Part shown: in pieces, positions 1-11,119 of the stretch
Position numbering within the stretch: position 1 is the first letter of the stretch
Layout: each line of letters opens with the position of its first letter
Origin: Magicicada septendecula
Taxonomy: Eukaryota; Arthropoda; Insecta; Hemiptera; Cicadidae
Assembly (NCBI GenBank): GCA_034769895.1
Contig: CM068375.1
Location: forward strand, 258,447,268-258,511,267
Direction of reading: 5' to 3'
DNA length: 64,000 nt
The notes under the pieces: model-generated
What the model was told of the DNA's origin: nothing
The model's input: only the letters and a program-made list of their open reading frames with translations
Databases searched by the model: none
Made by a program: the position numbers and the translations under genes

Positions 1-390
1 TTTTTGTTCTCATAGAGAGAATCCCTGAATACCGCATTCTTTTAGTGTATGAAATATGTTTAGTGCTTTTCTTATCCTTGTTATCATTTCTTTATCTGCT
101 CCTTCTTTTATGTCAACAAGACTGATCAGATAACAGAACTTTTCTATATCTTTCAGTGCTTCATTCTCCAGTAAGATAGATTATGGACATACTAGGTATG
201 TACAGAAAGCAACCAGCCTTTTATTTTACAGTAACCAATGATAATCTAGACATGCCAATAATGGGTTTGTGTAGAAAGGATTTTCATGCACATGCATGAC
301 TTTTTGTTTCCTCATAGTGCCAGCAGTTGCATCATTAACTGCCAGAAAGTCACACAGCGTAACGTGTGTTCGTTGACTTCTCATTTTCTT
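1..390. other. Unassigned sequence upstream of the mariner fossil
   Basis: AT-rich DNA. The reading frames here are short and resemble nothing I know. The last 100-200 bases may be the untranslated leader of the mariner copy that follows, but no mariner terminal inverted repeat could be found. Confidence 0.4.
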
Positions 391-1212
391 TAGAATGATC
401 GAACACTTGAAGCAATGGTACTGCATCAAGTTCTGCCAAAAACTTGGGGTTACCCAAGCAGAAACGTCCAAAAGATTCAGCAGGCTTTTAGCAATGATGC
501 AATGTGGGTTGACAAATTAAACAGTGATAAAGCCATTTCAAAGATGGCCGCTTCTCCGTGGAGAGTGATCAGCATCCCAGGAAACCATCATCAAGCCAAA
601 ATATGCCATTATCAAGAAAGTGCAGACATTGATTATTTAGGACCATCATTTAACAGTCCAGATATTGTTTCTGAGGATGGAATCAGCGTTAGTTCTGCAC
701 ACAACATTCTGAATGAGAATTCTGGCATGCATAGAGTTCCTGCAAAATTTGTACACAAGTTGTTTTAACCAGAACAGAGAAAACTCCATGTTGAAGTCTC
801 AGAGGACATGCTGTTGTGTGACAACAGGGATTCTGAGTTTCTGAAGACTGTGGTCACTGGTGAAAAGATGTGGGTGTACAGTTATAATCGGAAATTAAAG
901 TCTAGTCATCACAGTGGAAGCACCCACGTTCTCAGAGGCCAAGCATCATGACTATGTACCATAAGGCCAGACGAGAATAAGGAGTAATGAGAAGTCCTCC
1001 ACTGTGTTCATGATGCAGTTCGACACAAGAGACTGAAGCTGTGGCCAGCAGGGAACTGGCAGCTGCATGATGACAATGCTCCAACCCATTCCGCACATCT
1101 GATGCTTTTCAGACTAAGCATGATTTTATGCAGGTTTGTCAGGCTCCATACTGTCCTGATAAGTCTCCTTGTGATTTGAGGCTGTTCCTGAAGATGAAGA
1201 ATGCCCTAAAAG
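391..1212 (+). pseudogene. mariner-like transposase, main part (fossil)
   Basis: Decayed mariner (IS630/Tc1/mariner) transposase readable in pieces across all three forward frames. An N-terminal helix-turn-helix piece (CIKFCQKLGVTQAET) starts near 415. A block ending in GMHRVPAKFVHKLF lies at 725-768. The first catalytic motif is at about 853, where the usual GDETW reads GEKMW, so the first Asp is lost. LHDDNAPTHSAHL at about 1061 and PYCPDKSPCDLRLFLKMK at about 1145 hold the second and third Asp of the DD34D triad. Many stops and shifts mean it is dead. The reading breaks exactly where a hAT element begins and resumes after it at 4367. Family assignment is secure; the subfamily is not resolved. 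Confidence 0.85.
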
Positions 1213-4200
1213 CAGTGGCGGCTCGTCCATAAGAGCACAAGAGCACGTGAACCTTCTATAAAAATAATTATACGATATAAATTATACATCTTTATTGATG
1301 CAGTACTAAAATGGCTTATCTTCAGTAAGTTTAAAAGAGCGGACAATGAAAAACAGCGTAGAGCGCGCCAAATGAGGTTAAGTGTAATGACACCAGTGGC
1401 TAGGAGCGGACTGAATGCGCCGCTCTCAATGCTGTACACACGGGATATGCGACAGATGGGCGAGTCCATTTGCTCGCGGTAGGGGGGAAAACATGTTTAC
1501 AAGCGGCTTAACGGAGAATACCGATGAGCTGCCTCTGACACAGCTCAGCTCAGTAGTTGCACGGCTGTAGTTGACGGTGGATGCTCCTTACCTTGGCGCT
1601 TGCGCGTGTTACATTTGTGTTTTGCAGTTTTGATTATTTTTTAGTGATAAAGTTTTAGTTGAAATTACAGTTTATGTATTATAGTGTAGCTAGTGAACTG
1701 TTGTTTTTATTTACTGTACAATAATGGAAAGTACCTGTAAGTACTCAGTTAGTAATTTAAACGAAGTAGCATTTGCCAATTTATCCATAGAAGTTAAAAT
1801 AGCAATAAAAGAGAGTGGTAGGCCAACGCCCCGACTTAATATAAGTCAAACATCGACATCAAAATCTAGAACTTTTAAAAGAGAATTTAAAGAAGAGCTA
1901 TATGAAAAAATTCCTTGGCTTTGTGGTTGTGAACAAACAAACAAAATATTTTGTTTTCCTTGTTTGTTATTTTCCCGTGAAAAGGGCGATCCTGCTTGGG
2001 TGAAAAACGGCGTTTGTGACTTAGCTCATTTGAATCAAAGAATTAAAAAACACGAAAGTTCTCATGGACACATAAGTGCTACATTGGATTTTAATTTGCT
2101 GGGAAAGGTTGATGTTCGTCAGCAGCTTGACAGTGCTTATCGACAAAATATTAAAAAGCACAATGAACAAGTGACTAAAAATAGGTATGTCTTTTCTAAG
2201 CTTATAGACTGTATTAAATTTTGCGGTGCATTTGAGTTGGCCCTTCGAGGTCATTGTGAGGATGACGATTCCTTAAATCCTGGCATATTTAAAGGGATTG
2301 TAAACTTTTCTGCAGAACTTGACTCATCTTTGAAAGAACACTTGAGTACCGCTACTGTCTTTAAAGGTACCTCGAAAGAAATTCAAAATGAATTGTTAGA
2401 TTGTACGCTTTTTGTATGTCAAGAAAACATAATAGAAGAAATAAAAACTGCACAGTATGTTTCTTTGATTACGGACGAAACATCAGACATCTTGTCTGTA
2501 TTTCAGTTAGTTATAGTTTTCTGCTATGTTTTAGCTAATGGCCAACCAGTTGAAAGATTATGGAAATTTGATAACCCTGAAGGGCACAATGCAGAATCTA
2601 TAGCCAAATGTATTTGTACCAGTTTAGATTATGTTGTGCAAAATCCAGAAAAACTCGTATCTCAAAGCTATGATGGTGCGAATGTAATGAGTGGGCACCA
2701 TGCTGGCGTGCAGACCATAGTGCAACAAACCTATAAACATGCTTTTTTCATTCACTGTTACGCTCATTAGTTGAACTTGATTGTAGCTCAAGCAACAAGC
2801 CAAAACCAAGGTGTCAGAATTTTTTTTCGGACTTAAGTGATATAACAAATTTTTTTTCTAATTCCCCTCAAAGAGTGGCTGTTTTGGACAAGATAGTTGG
2901 CAAACGAATACCTCGGGCATCAGCTACAAGGTGGAATTTTAAGAGCAGAACTGTTAGTACTGTTTTTGAGTACAGAGAGGAATTAACTGAATGTGTGGAG
3001 GAAATCCAATCAACCTCTAAGCAACCAACCACCATAATTAAAGCTGGAGCTCTAGCTCGTCTCCTTAGAGATAATAAGTTTATATTTTGGCTTTCTATTT
3101 TTCACAGATTAATGCCACATGTGGATATTTTGTACAACCAGTTACAGCTAACTTACACTGATGCTGTGAGAACTAAAGCCAATGTTGACCACTTCGTCAA
3201 AGCCATTGATAAGGAAAGAGCTAACATGGACAAAGTGACAGATCTGGTTAATCAGTACCCAGAAAATGCACCTAAACTATCGAGGCGTGAAGAAGATTTT
3301 TACTTCAAGTAGAACAGTGGCTGCCAAGGAAACATGTGACATTATTATAATGCAAATAAAAACAAGATTTTCATTCACAACATCTTGCTCAGATGTATCT
3401 CTTTTTGAATCACAAAAGTTTGAAGAGTTTGAACAGAAATTCCCCGAGAAATTGCTTGAAGATACAGTAAATGTGTATTCATTTCTTGAAAAAAATCGCC
3501 TCAAGACAGAACTTGAAATCATTTACAAAAAACTGATTTCAGAAACATACGTGGTGCTGTTAGTCTTTTACAGTTTTTTATTGAAAACAACTTATTGTCA
3601 TCATTTTCTGAAAGTTATAAACTGTTATTAATTATTGCAACAATACCAATGACGACTGCTGAAGCTGAAAGGTGTTTTTCAACCCTAAAACGGATAAAGA
3701 CTTTTTGCGGTCTACGATGTGTCAAGAGAGGCTTACAGCTTTAGCCATGCTTGCAATCGAGAAGGAAATGATTTCTAACATCCATAATTTCAATGAAAGA
3801 GTTATTGATGTTATTGTGTCAAGAAAAGATAGAAGGATGGACTTTGTTTATAAAAACTGTACTTAAAGAAAATATTTGTGTAAGCTACCATCCAAGTAAA
3901 TTGTGTAAGTAAATACTAGACCTTACCATCATATGCAGCAGCTTTGATTATTTTCCTTTTTCTGTGTGTTTAATAATCTAATCTAATAATTGAGAGCATG
4001 AGGCCTTATGACTAACTATCTAAATATTTAACACTTAAAACAAGCTTTCTGTTTTGTGTTTATTTTACTACTTTAAAATTAAATGAAAATAATTGTTTTA
4101 GTAAAAAAGAACAATTAGCATATTATAACAAGTATGATCAATAAAGTAATCCTTTATTATTAAGTTGTGAAATAGTTAAAGTACAGTAATATCTATAATA

Positions 4201-4358
4201 ACATTTTGTTTCAAAATTAATACATTACATCAAGGTATAGCAGCGCCTAAATTATATGAATATTGCAAGCAACACACAAGTGTTTGACACAGTGTATCTC
4301 AAAAACTGCAAATTATTAATTGTGAACCCCCTGTAGATGTACTCACGAACCTCCACTG
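1213..4358 (+). mobile_element. hAT element 1, complete with TIRs, inserted in the mariner
   Basis: Element bounded by imperfect terminal inverted repeats, CAGTGGCGGCTCGT at the left and, read inward, CAGTGGAGGTTCGT at the right. It is flanked by a perfect 8-bp target duplication CCTAAAAG at 1205-1212 and 4359-4366, the length expected of hAT. Removing the element and one duplicate rejoins the mariner reading (LKMKNALK before, GSCFESHEKI after). It carries one transposase gene with a stop and shifts, so it cannot move itself now. Confidence 0.95.
1724..3866 (+). pseudogene. hAT transposase, ZMYM1-like type, broken
   Basis: The 348-residue opening part starts with ATG and has a TTF-type zinc-finger region (residues about 45-115, with CGCEQ, CFPCLLFSR and a C-terminal H.SSHGH). 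It continues into the RNase H-like core with LITDETSD and SYDGANVMSGHHAGVQ. The first break is HCYAH followed by TAG at 2768. Near 2820 a run of eight T marks a frameshift, after which ASATRWNFKSR (about 2917) resumes. A stop at 3310 and further shifts follow. The C-terminal hAT dimerisation region is still legible at 3650-3800: TTAEAERCFSTLKRIKTF, then ERLTALAMLAIEKE. The domain order is normal for this family. The breaks are few, so the copy is fairly young. Confidence 0.9.
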
Positions 4359-4366
4359 CCTAAAAG

Positions 4367-4525
4367 GGTCCTGTTTTGAGAGTCATGAGAAAATAATGCA
4401 AAATGTAATGGCACAAATGCATGCTACCCTAACATAAGCCTTTCAGTGTTGCTTCCAATGATGGAAGGACTGCTGTACTAAGTGTCTGCAAATCACAAAT
4501 CACAAGAGGCCTTCTTTGAAGGGGA
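4367..4525 (+). pseudogene. mariner-like transposase, C-terminal remainder
   Basis: Continuation of the mariner fossil after the hAT element. GSCFESHEKIMQNVMAQMHA, then AFQCCFQ.WKDC and KRPSLKGI correspond in order to the C-terminal mariner region. It contains stops. The mariner 3' terminal repeat could not be identified after this point. Confidence 0.75.
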
Positions 4526-7500
4526 TTAGATATTGTAATCAATCAGATATAGAACCTTCTTTCCCTGTCTCAAGATCAAATACTTTTGTAGTATGTTTAC
4601 TCTGATTGTCTTAGTTTCATTCGAGTTAATATTGAGACCCGCATGACCACATGATACCAGAATAGACATGAAGTTTAGAAAGCCTATAACATGAAAGACC
4701 CAATATCTATATTGTAAATAGTAAAAGAAAAACTCACACAAAAACCAACAACAGTTTGGAAGTCTACACAGAAAGAGTAACAATTTATAGAAACATGCAC
4801 AGGAAGTTCTTGGACATAAGGAAATGGATAAGAAACTATATTTGTGGGACGAGATATTGAATTAAAATACAAAAAGAAAATGCCTATACCAGATGAGAAA
4901 ATACCAGAAGCGACTATAGAATGGCAGCAATGTGACTACACAAAAAGAATATTTAAGAATGAATAGGGGAGGGAAGTAAAAAATAATAAACAAGAAAACA
5001 CAACATATACAAATAAATGCAAATGAACAGATTAAAATATAGACAAACAAGGAACTCGCAAGCAATGTGTTCTGTGGACATAATTTAAAAATCATACCAG
5101 TCTGTATATGAGGATATGGAAGGTTCCCATTTTGTAGTATATAGGTTGGCAAGAATTCACTAGTATCGTGGATTCAGTAATCAGTAGAGGTGAGTTTGGT
5201 ATGTTTTGAACCTGTGATTGTCTTCCGACCAGTCGCTGAATAATTATCTTGATTTGACAAGTGAAGTTTATGGTGGAGTGAAGAATTCGGTAAATGAAGT
5301 AGATTTGGTTGTTAGTAACTGCCATAATGGACATATTTTGTTAATATGTATATATTAATATTCATGTTAATATGTAGCCTATACTGTTTTGCAGTCATAT
5401 GAACAGAGGGCAAAAAATACCGACACATACTAAAGTTAGCCAAAAATATTTCTCCAGATGTTTATAGAAAAATTCTCTTGCTGAGATATACTTGTTTGTT
5501 TATATCTTTATAAAATGGAAAGTAGATACATTTTATGTCTGTCAGATGTCCCCGCTTGACTAAGTAGACTACTCTTTTTTAACCACCAATCTAACTTATT
5601 TTGGACATAAATAAACACACAAAAAGTATATTTGATGCTCTTATTCTTAACGTGAGGGACAGTAAATCAAATAATGATAGTGTAAATGGCTACTATATGA
5701 AACATCTCAGGAAGTAAATATGTTCCTCTAAATAAATGCTTACAGTTCACAGACGTGTGGTTACACTATAGCAGTACACTGTATGGAAAATTAAGGGGTC
5801 CAACTTATTAATTTATAATCTACAAGGTACTAATTAGGCTTTCTGAGGATTTATAATCTACAAGGAATTATTATTTTTTTGTTTGTAAGATGCCTGATGC
5901 TTCTGACCAAAATTTATTTACTTACAAAAAGTTTCTATATATGGTTTTGTATGAGATATCATTTTTTATGAGATAATGTAATTCCAATACACATACAAAA
6001 CTGTACTATGAAGTATCTATAGGCTATATCAGCCACCTTTTGTAGGCCTACTTTCATCTACATCTGCCCCGCCTTAACTAGGTATTGTTTTCAAATATAG
6101 TAAACCTCAAATCACATGAATAAACCATACAATGGTATGTGGGAGACTTTTTTTATTTGCTACTACCAAAAAATGATATTGAAAAGTTCAAATGAATCTA
6201 CACTCAATGCAGCATAAAATTGCAAACCCCTGTAACTAATAAACAACAGGCATTTTTGAAAGTACAACTAGCGCAGACTGTGGGAGTAACGTAAACTACG
6301 GTTGCTTCAGTCGAAGGAATGTGCGGCATGCGATTGGCGGTAAGTAGGAATCTTAACAACATGCATAGCTATCAGGAGAACAGAAAAGTCCAGTAATAGG
6401 CAACGGTTAAATTTGTTGCAGCTTTCTCATTAGCGTTCTACTTGACTGTTCTCGTCTCCTGATCATCGAGTAGCCAATAAAGCCCGAAGAACCTAAATTA
6501 TTGTTGAGAATCCTCCCGGGAGACTGCGGGCAAACTAGTTCGTCGTTCCTAATACTGCGCGCCATTCATTCAAACATACCTGTGCCTGTTTTTAAGGGAG
6601 TTTCCAGCTTACTGTATTTTTATACTGTGTTATGTTTATGCTATCGTATTGTTGTGCAAGGAAAAATTCTCTCTTTGTTTCCCCATATAGCTTAAAAACA
6701 TACACATTTGTGTAATATAGAACGCAAAGATGCGTGCAAATAAATAGTCACTTCTTTGTCATTTTTAACACACAAAACATTATTTTATTTAGGTAAAATA
6801 AACAACAATAAACTAGATAGAATATGTGAATGAGAATTATGTTTTTTTTCTGTATTGTTTGTTTGTGTCTGTCTTTTTTTAATAATCGCCAACAGCTGTG
6901 TAACATACTGCAAATTTCATTAAAATCTGTACAATACGTAATTAATCGCAACCAGTCAGATCTTCCTTCATACATTCTCTCTATATAAGAAAAAATATAT
7001 ATATAACCAACCAATTTTTAAATACCAACAATAATTATATATAAACAACAAAAACGAATTAATAAGCGTGCGCTATGCGAAGTGTAGCCGTGTACACTCG
7101 AGTGGAGCTTATTGACTCACAAAAGTCACGTGACATCGGAAGCCAAAGTGGGCAGTGAGAGAGGTGGAACAGTTAATACAAATGTGAGAATCGGAAAACA
7201 AGTGTGCGATATCATAGCGCGCCAACTTGGTATGAATAGCACATATGAAAACAGCGGCAACTGTTCGTTTGTTTGGTAACTTGTAAAAATAATGAAATTA
7301 ATTTATTTGGATCGAGCCGTTTCAGTTAGGTTATGCGTTATGATATGTAGAATATAACAAAAGAAACTACTAATTGGAAAGGCATTCGTTGTATTTGCTG
7401 TGTACATTTGTTTTCCGTTTGGCTGCTTTGTGAATGTAATTTTGCGCCAATACTTTACCAGATGCGCAGCGGAGACGGAAGATCCTGACTTCTTATTAGA

Positions 7501-8320
7501 GGTTCAGAACCACGTAGGAGTCACTTTGTACTTCACATGAATAAACCCGCCATTCCAGTACAGCGATTGCTGTTGCCGTTGGTATCAGGATTCTAAAACC
7601 TTCCAATATCTGTACTATTGAAGGCGCCGTATTAATAAAAATAACTTTAATATTAAATTTCTGTAAATCAAAGTTCAATTTAATTTATCTACAAATCTCA
7701 ACAAACTTTGTTATTTTAGCCATAATTTCAACTTTTGAGCAGTTAACACTTTTCTGTGTGAAGTTTTTCGTATACACTTGCATTTATTTAAAAACAGCGC
7801 AAAAAAATAAATTACGTTCATTAATTAACCAATACCTTACGAATAATTATGAAAAGAAATATATTTATTCTCGTTATTATTGTTACGTTATTACAAGTGT
7901 CGCAATTAAAAAATTCACGACGCCAACCATTGTATCACAACCACTGATAAGCAGAAGTCCTAAACACTGCCTATTCTGAAAGAGAACTAAGTCCTTGTGA
8001 AATGTCAGACATGTAAACACAAAAATTGTTCTCTCAACTGAAATCTATCAATTCGTGGGTTAAAGGGGGGGGGGTTGTTCGTCGTGGGTTCGTGTGGAAG
8101 TATATGCTGCATTTTCTTCGCTCAACAATAGGCCTACTGATTATGCATCATGCAGTCAACATACTTTTTTTATGGAACGCAAAAAAAAAGATAACATTGA
8201 CTACTTGCGTTATTTTAAAGGTGTTAATATACAATGTATTAATATTACATTCATATTTCCTCAGTTTTTCTTGTATATAATGTATATTTTGCTATATTAT
8301 TTAATAATAATATAACTTTT
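4526..8320. other. Unassigned AT-rich DNA
   Basis: About 3.8 kb without a recognisable coding region or complete mobile element. Open frames are under 100 residues with low-complexity translations. A G-run sits near 8066. I see no host exon with splice context. Confidence 0.4.
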
Positions 8321-8496
8321 TATACAAGAATATGCTCTTTATTATTTTGTTAATATTACAATGTTTCAATAGTATTAACTATCATGTAATATAGTTAACA
8401 CGTAATAGTTATTATTATTATAATATAGATGATAGTTAATACTATTGAAACATTGTTAATAATCACAAAATAATAAAAAAATACATTCTTGTACAA
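8321..8496. repeat. AT-rich inverted repeat (foldback/MITE-like)
   Basis: Left arm 8321-8385 and right arm 8429-8496 are near reverse complements; both contain ATGTTTCAATAGTATTAACT or its complement and end in ACAAGAAT/ATTCTTGT. The central spacer is about 43 bp of TA-rich DNA. Weaker complementarity extends beyond both arms to about 8260 and 8560. No clear target duplication was found. Confidence 0.65.
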
Positions 8497-8977
8497 ACGT
8501 TTTATTATTATTACTATTAATAATAATATAAAAAATATATTATTCGTATGTATTAGTTAATTATATAATAATATTAGTTTTTATCATAATATTAAAAATA
8601 TTAATCAATATTCTCTTCCGTGTCAAACACACACACACAAACTGTCTACGTACAATACAAACACATTGTGTATGTGTATAACAATACAGGACGTTTTAAC
8701 AAATATGAAAATATTCTCTAAAGTCTGTTCTGTACCAAAAGCCTGATATATCTTTTTAAGCGTAAATATTAGTTGTAACACTTCACGTGGAAAATGTTGT
8801 TAATGCCTAAAATTTTTAAAGTGTACATTTACGTATGATTACACACGTTTCATGTCTATCCTCTTTTGATGTGTTAATTCCCACATAACATTAATATATC
8901 TGTGTTACTGTAAAATTTACTCTTCGAGACTATTTTTTAATTATGTTTTCCTCGCGTTCGGCATATCAACATTTAGG
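8497..8977. other. Unassigned AT-rich DNA
   Basis: AT-rich sequence between the inverted repeat and hAT element 2, with a short CA run near 8628. Nothing else is visible. Confidence 0.4.
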
Positions 8978-9501
8978 GGTATAACCAGAGGTGGCCCTAC
9001 CCGGGAGTGCAAGGGGTGCACGGAACCCTGGCGCCGGGTCCAGGGGGGCGCCGAAGCCTTAAGTAGGAAATGTACTCTAATTAATTTAGGTTAATTTTTG
9101 TTTAGGTACGACTTAGATACGTATAACAAATCAGGCATGACGTTTTACTGCAAAATCAATTTCTACTTTCGGAAATACTGCAAAATCAAGCGTCAGTGAT
9201 TATGCCAACAGCGTCCCCGCAATTTAGGTGATAGCGCCCCCACTTACAATCACCATATAATTAAGATTGCGACTCTGAAAACCATGCCCCCCACCACTTG
9301 CAATTACGTGGTCTGCGGGTCTCAATCGACGCCCTAAATCAACCTTATACATGGAGAAAAATTATATTTAAAAATTACCATACTATATAGCAATGTAGGC
9401 GCAGACTAGAAAAATAATAAATAGCGAGTTAAGGGCATGCCAAACCCTGCATATCGACAATTCACAATTTCTAATTTTTGTCAATAAGTATCTACCTTTA
9501 C

Positions 9502-9729
9502 AAAAATCGAGTTTTGTTACGACCTCGGCAATCATTCAAAGATTACCCATGGCAAATTTCAAACTGATCGGTTGAGTAATTTTTGAGATTTTTGGTCACT
9601 AAATACTGTAACTGATAAAAACAATTTTCGTGAAAAAAAACCTTGAAAACTATTCAACCGATCAGTTTAAAATTTGACATGCGTAATCTTTGAATGATTG
9701 ACGAGGTCGTACCAAAGCCCGATTTTCGA
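9502..9729. repeat. Foldback repeat 1 inside hAT element 2
   Basis: The arm at about 9502-9590 and the arm at about 9640-9729 are near reverse complements. Shared landmarks are TACGACCTCG, CAATCATTCAAAGATTAC and AAACTGATCGGTTGA. The spacer is about 60 bp. It resembles a non-autonomous foldback/MITE, but a target duplication was not resolved. Confidence 0.7.
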
Positions 9730-9868
9730 AAAATCAGATATTTATTATTAGGGGTAGAATATTTGGTGCCGTTTATCGGGGCAAAAAATTGTTCCCATAA
9801 TGAACACTTGAGCGCTACGATGCAGAAGGCGTATTATAAGGTGCATGTGCGCTCAAAGACAGTAATTC

Positions 9869-10213
9869 GCAAATGTGCACCGATTTTCACGAATCAAAAT
9901 TTAATAAAATCGTTGAAATTTGAATAATTATCATGAATGAAAATTACATACATAATTTTTTTATATAAAATTTACATTTTTACACTTAATATTAAGAAAG
10001 ATCCTAAATCTCAGTTGGGGCCATAAAATTCCATTGAGAAACCTTTTTCACGGCATTTCCTATACCTACATATAGAGTTTCTTAATATTAAGTGTAAAAA
10101 TATAAATTTTGTAAATAAAAAAATGATGCATGTAAATTTCATTCATGATAATTATTCAAATTTCAACGATTTAATTAAATTTTGATAAGTGAAAATCGGT
10201 GCATATTTGCGAA
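9869..10213. repeat. Foldback repeat 2 inside hAT element 2
   Basis: The left arm, about 9869-9993, matches the reverse complement of the right arm, about 10076-10213. Landmarks are GCACCGATTTTCAC, TTGAATAATTATCATGAATG and ACACTTAATATTAAGAAA. The spacer is about 80 bp. It is distinct in sequence from the preceding foldback. Confidence 0.7.
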
Positions 10214-10442
10214 AGTTATTTTGCATTTGTGCAAATTAATTTATTTCACTATTTCGGTTCATATTGTCCGATTTTGAAAAATCAAATTTCATTGAGATTA
10301 GCAATATTTTTATTGTCACTACAACATACGTTGATTAATTAATTGGCGAATTCCCAGACTTTAGTTTTTTGTATATTATGCGTTGAAAACACGTGTTCAA
10401 AAGGGCAAATGATTCGAAGAGTTTCCCGACACCCACTGTTGC

Positions 10443-11118
10443 GTGTGTAAAATCATAAAATTTTTTGTGGGTAACTACTTTTGGAACCAAGTGTACGACC
10501 GTAAACCCATCTACAAAAATGCTGAAGTAAAGGAACATTTTTTGGGTTTTTTCCCTATCAGTGATACTACTGGCCAAGTGCTGTCGACATTTCTTTTAGA
10601 TTTTTTGAAATCCTTGAATACTGACCTAAAGGATATGCGCGGTAAAGGGTATGATAATGGCCCAAATATGAAAGGCAAAAATATCGGCCTTCAGAAAAAG
10701 ATTCTAGAATTAAACCCACGAGCTTTTTATGTTCCTTGTGCGCGACACAGTCTTAATTTAGTCGTTTATGATGCAGTTAAATGTTCACTAGAAATAACAA
10801 ATTTCTTTTCTATTGTTCAAGAAATTTATGTATTTTTTCAGCATCAACTTCGCGTTGGCAAACACTTATGAGCGTGGTTCCTACTTTAACTTTAAAACCA
10901 TTATCTACTACTAGATGGGAGAGCGGAGTCGAAGCATTAAAGGCACTTCGTTTTAACCTAGGAAAAATTTATTATGCTTTATATTAAGTTTATTCTGATG
11001 ACAAAAGAGATACTGACTCAAAAAACGTAGCTAGTTCGTTAATATCAAAACTAAAGTCGTTTAAATTCATTTGCTCTCTTGTTATTTGGTACGATATATT
11101 GTACAAAATTAATATTAT
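10443..11118 (+). pseudogene. hAT element 2 transposase, central part
   Basis: hAT transposase of the zinc-finger MYM-type-1-like group. The frame from 10443 reads EHFLGFFPISDTTG, then RGKGYDNGPNMKGKNIGLQ and ARHSLNLVVYDAV, the usual order of the core. A frameshift in the T-run near 10836 moves the reading to the frame with SASTSRWQTL and STTRWESGVEALKALR. A stop follows at 10985, and homology continues through FKFICSLVIWYDILYKIN to about 11115, where a foreign insert begins. The N-terminal zinc finger is missing or decayed. Confidence 0.85.
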
Positions 11119-11119
11119 T

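Noticed and set aside
6501-7014. Small frames of 64-88 codons on both strands
   Set aside because: No homology, no splice or promoter context, AT-rich chance frames.
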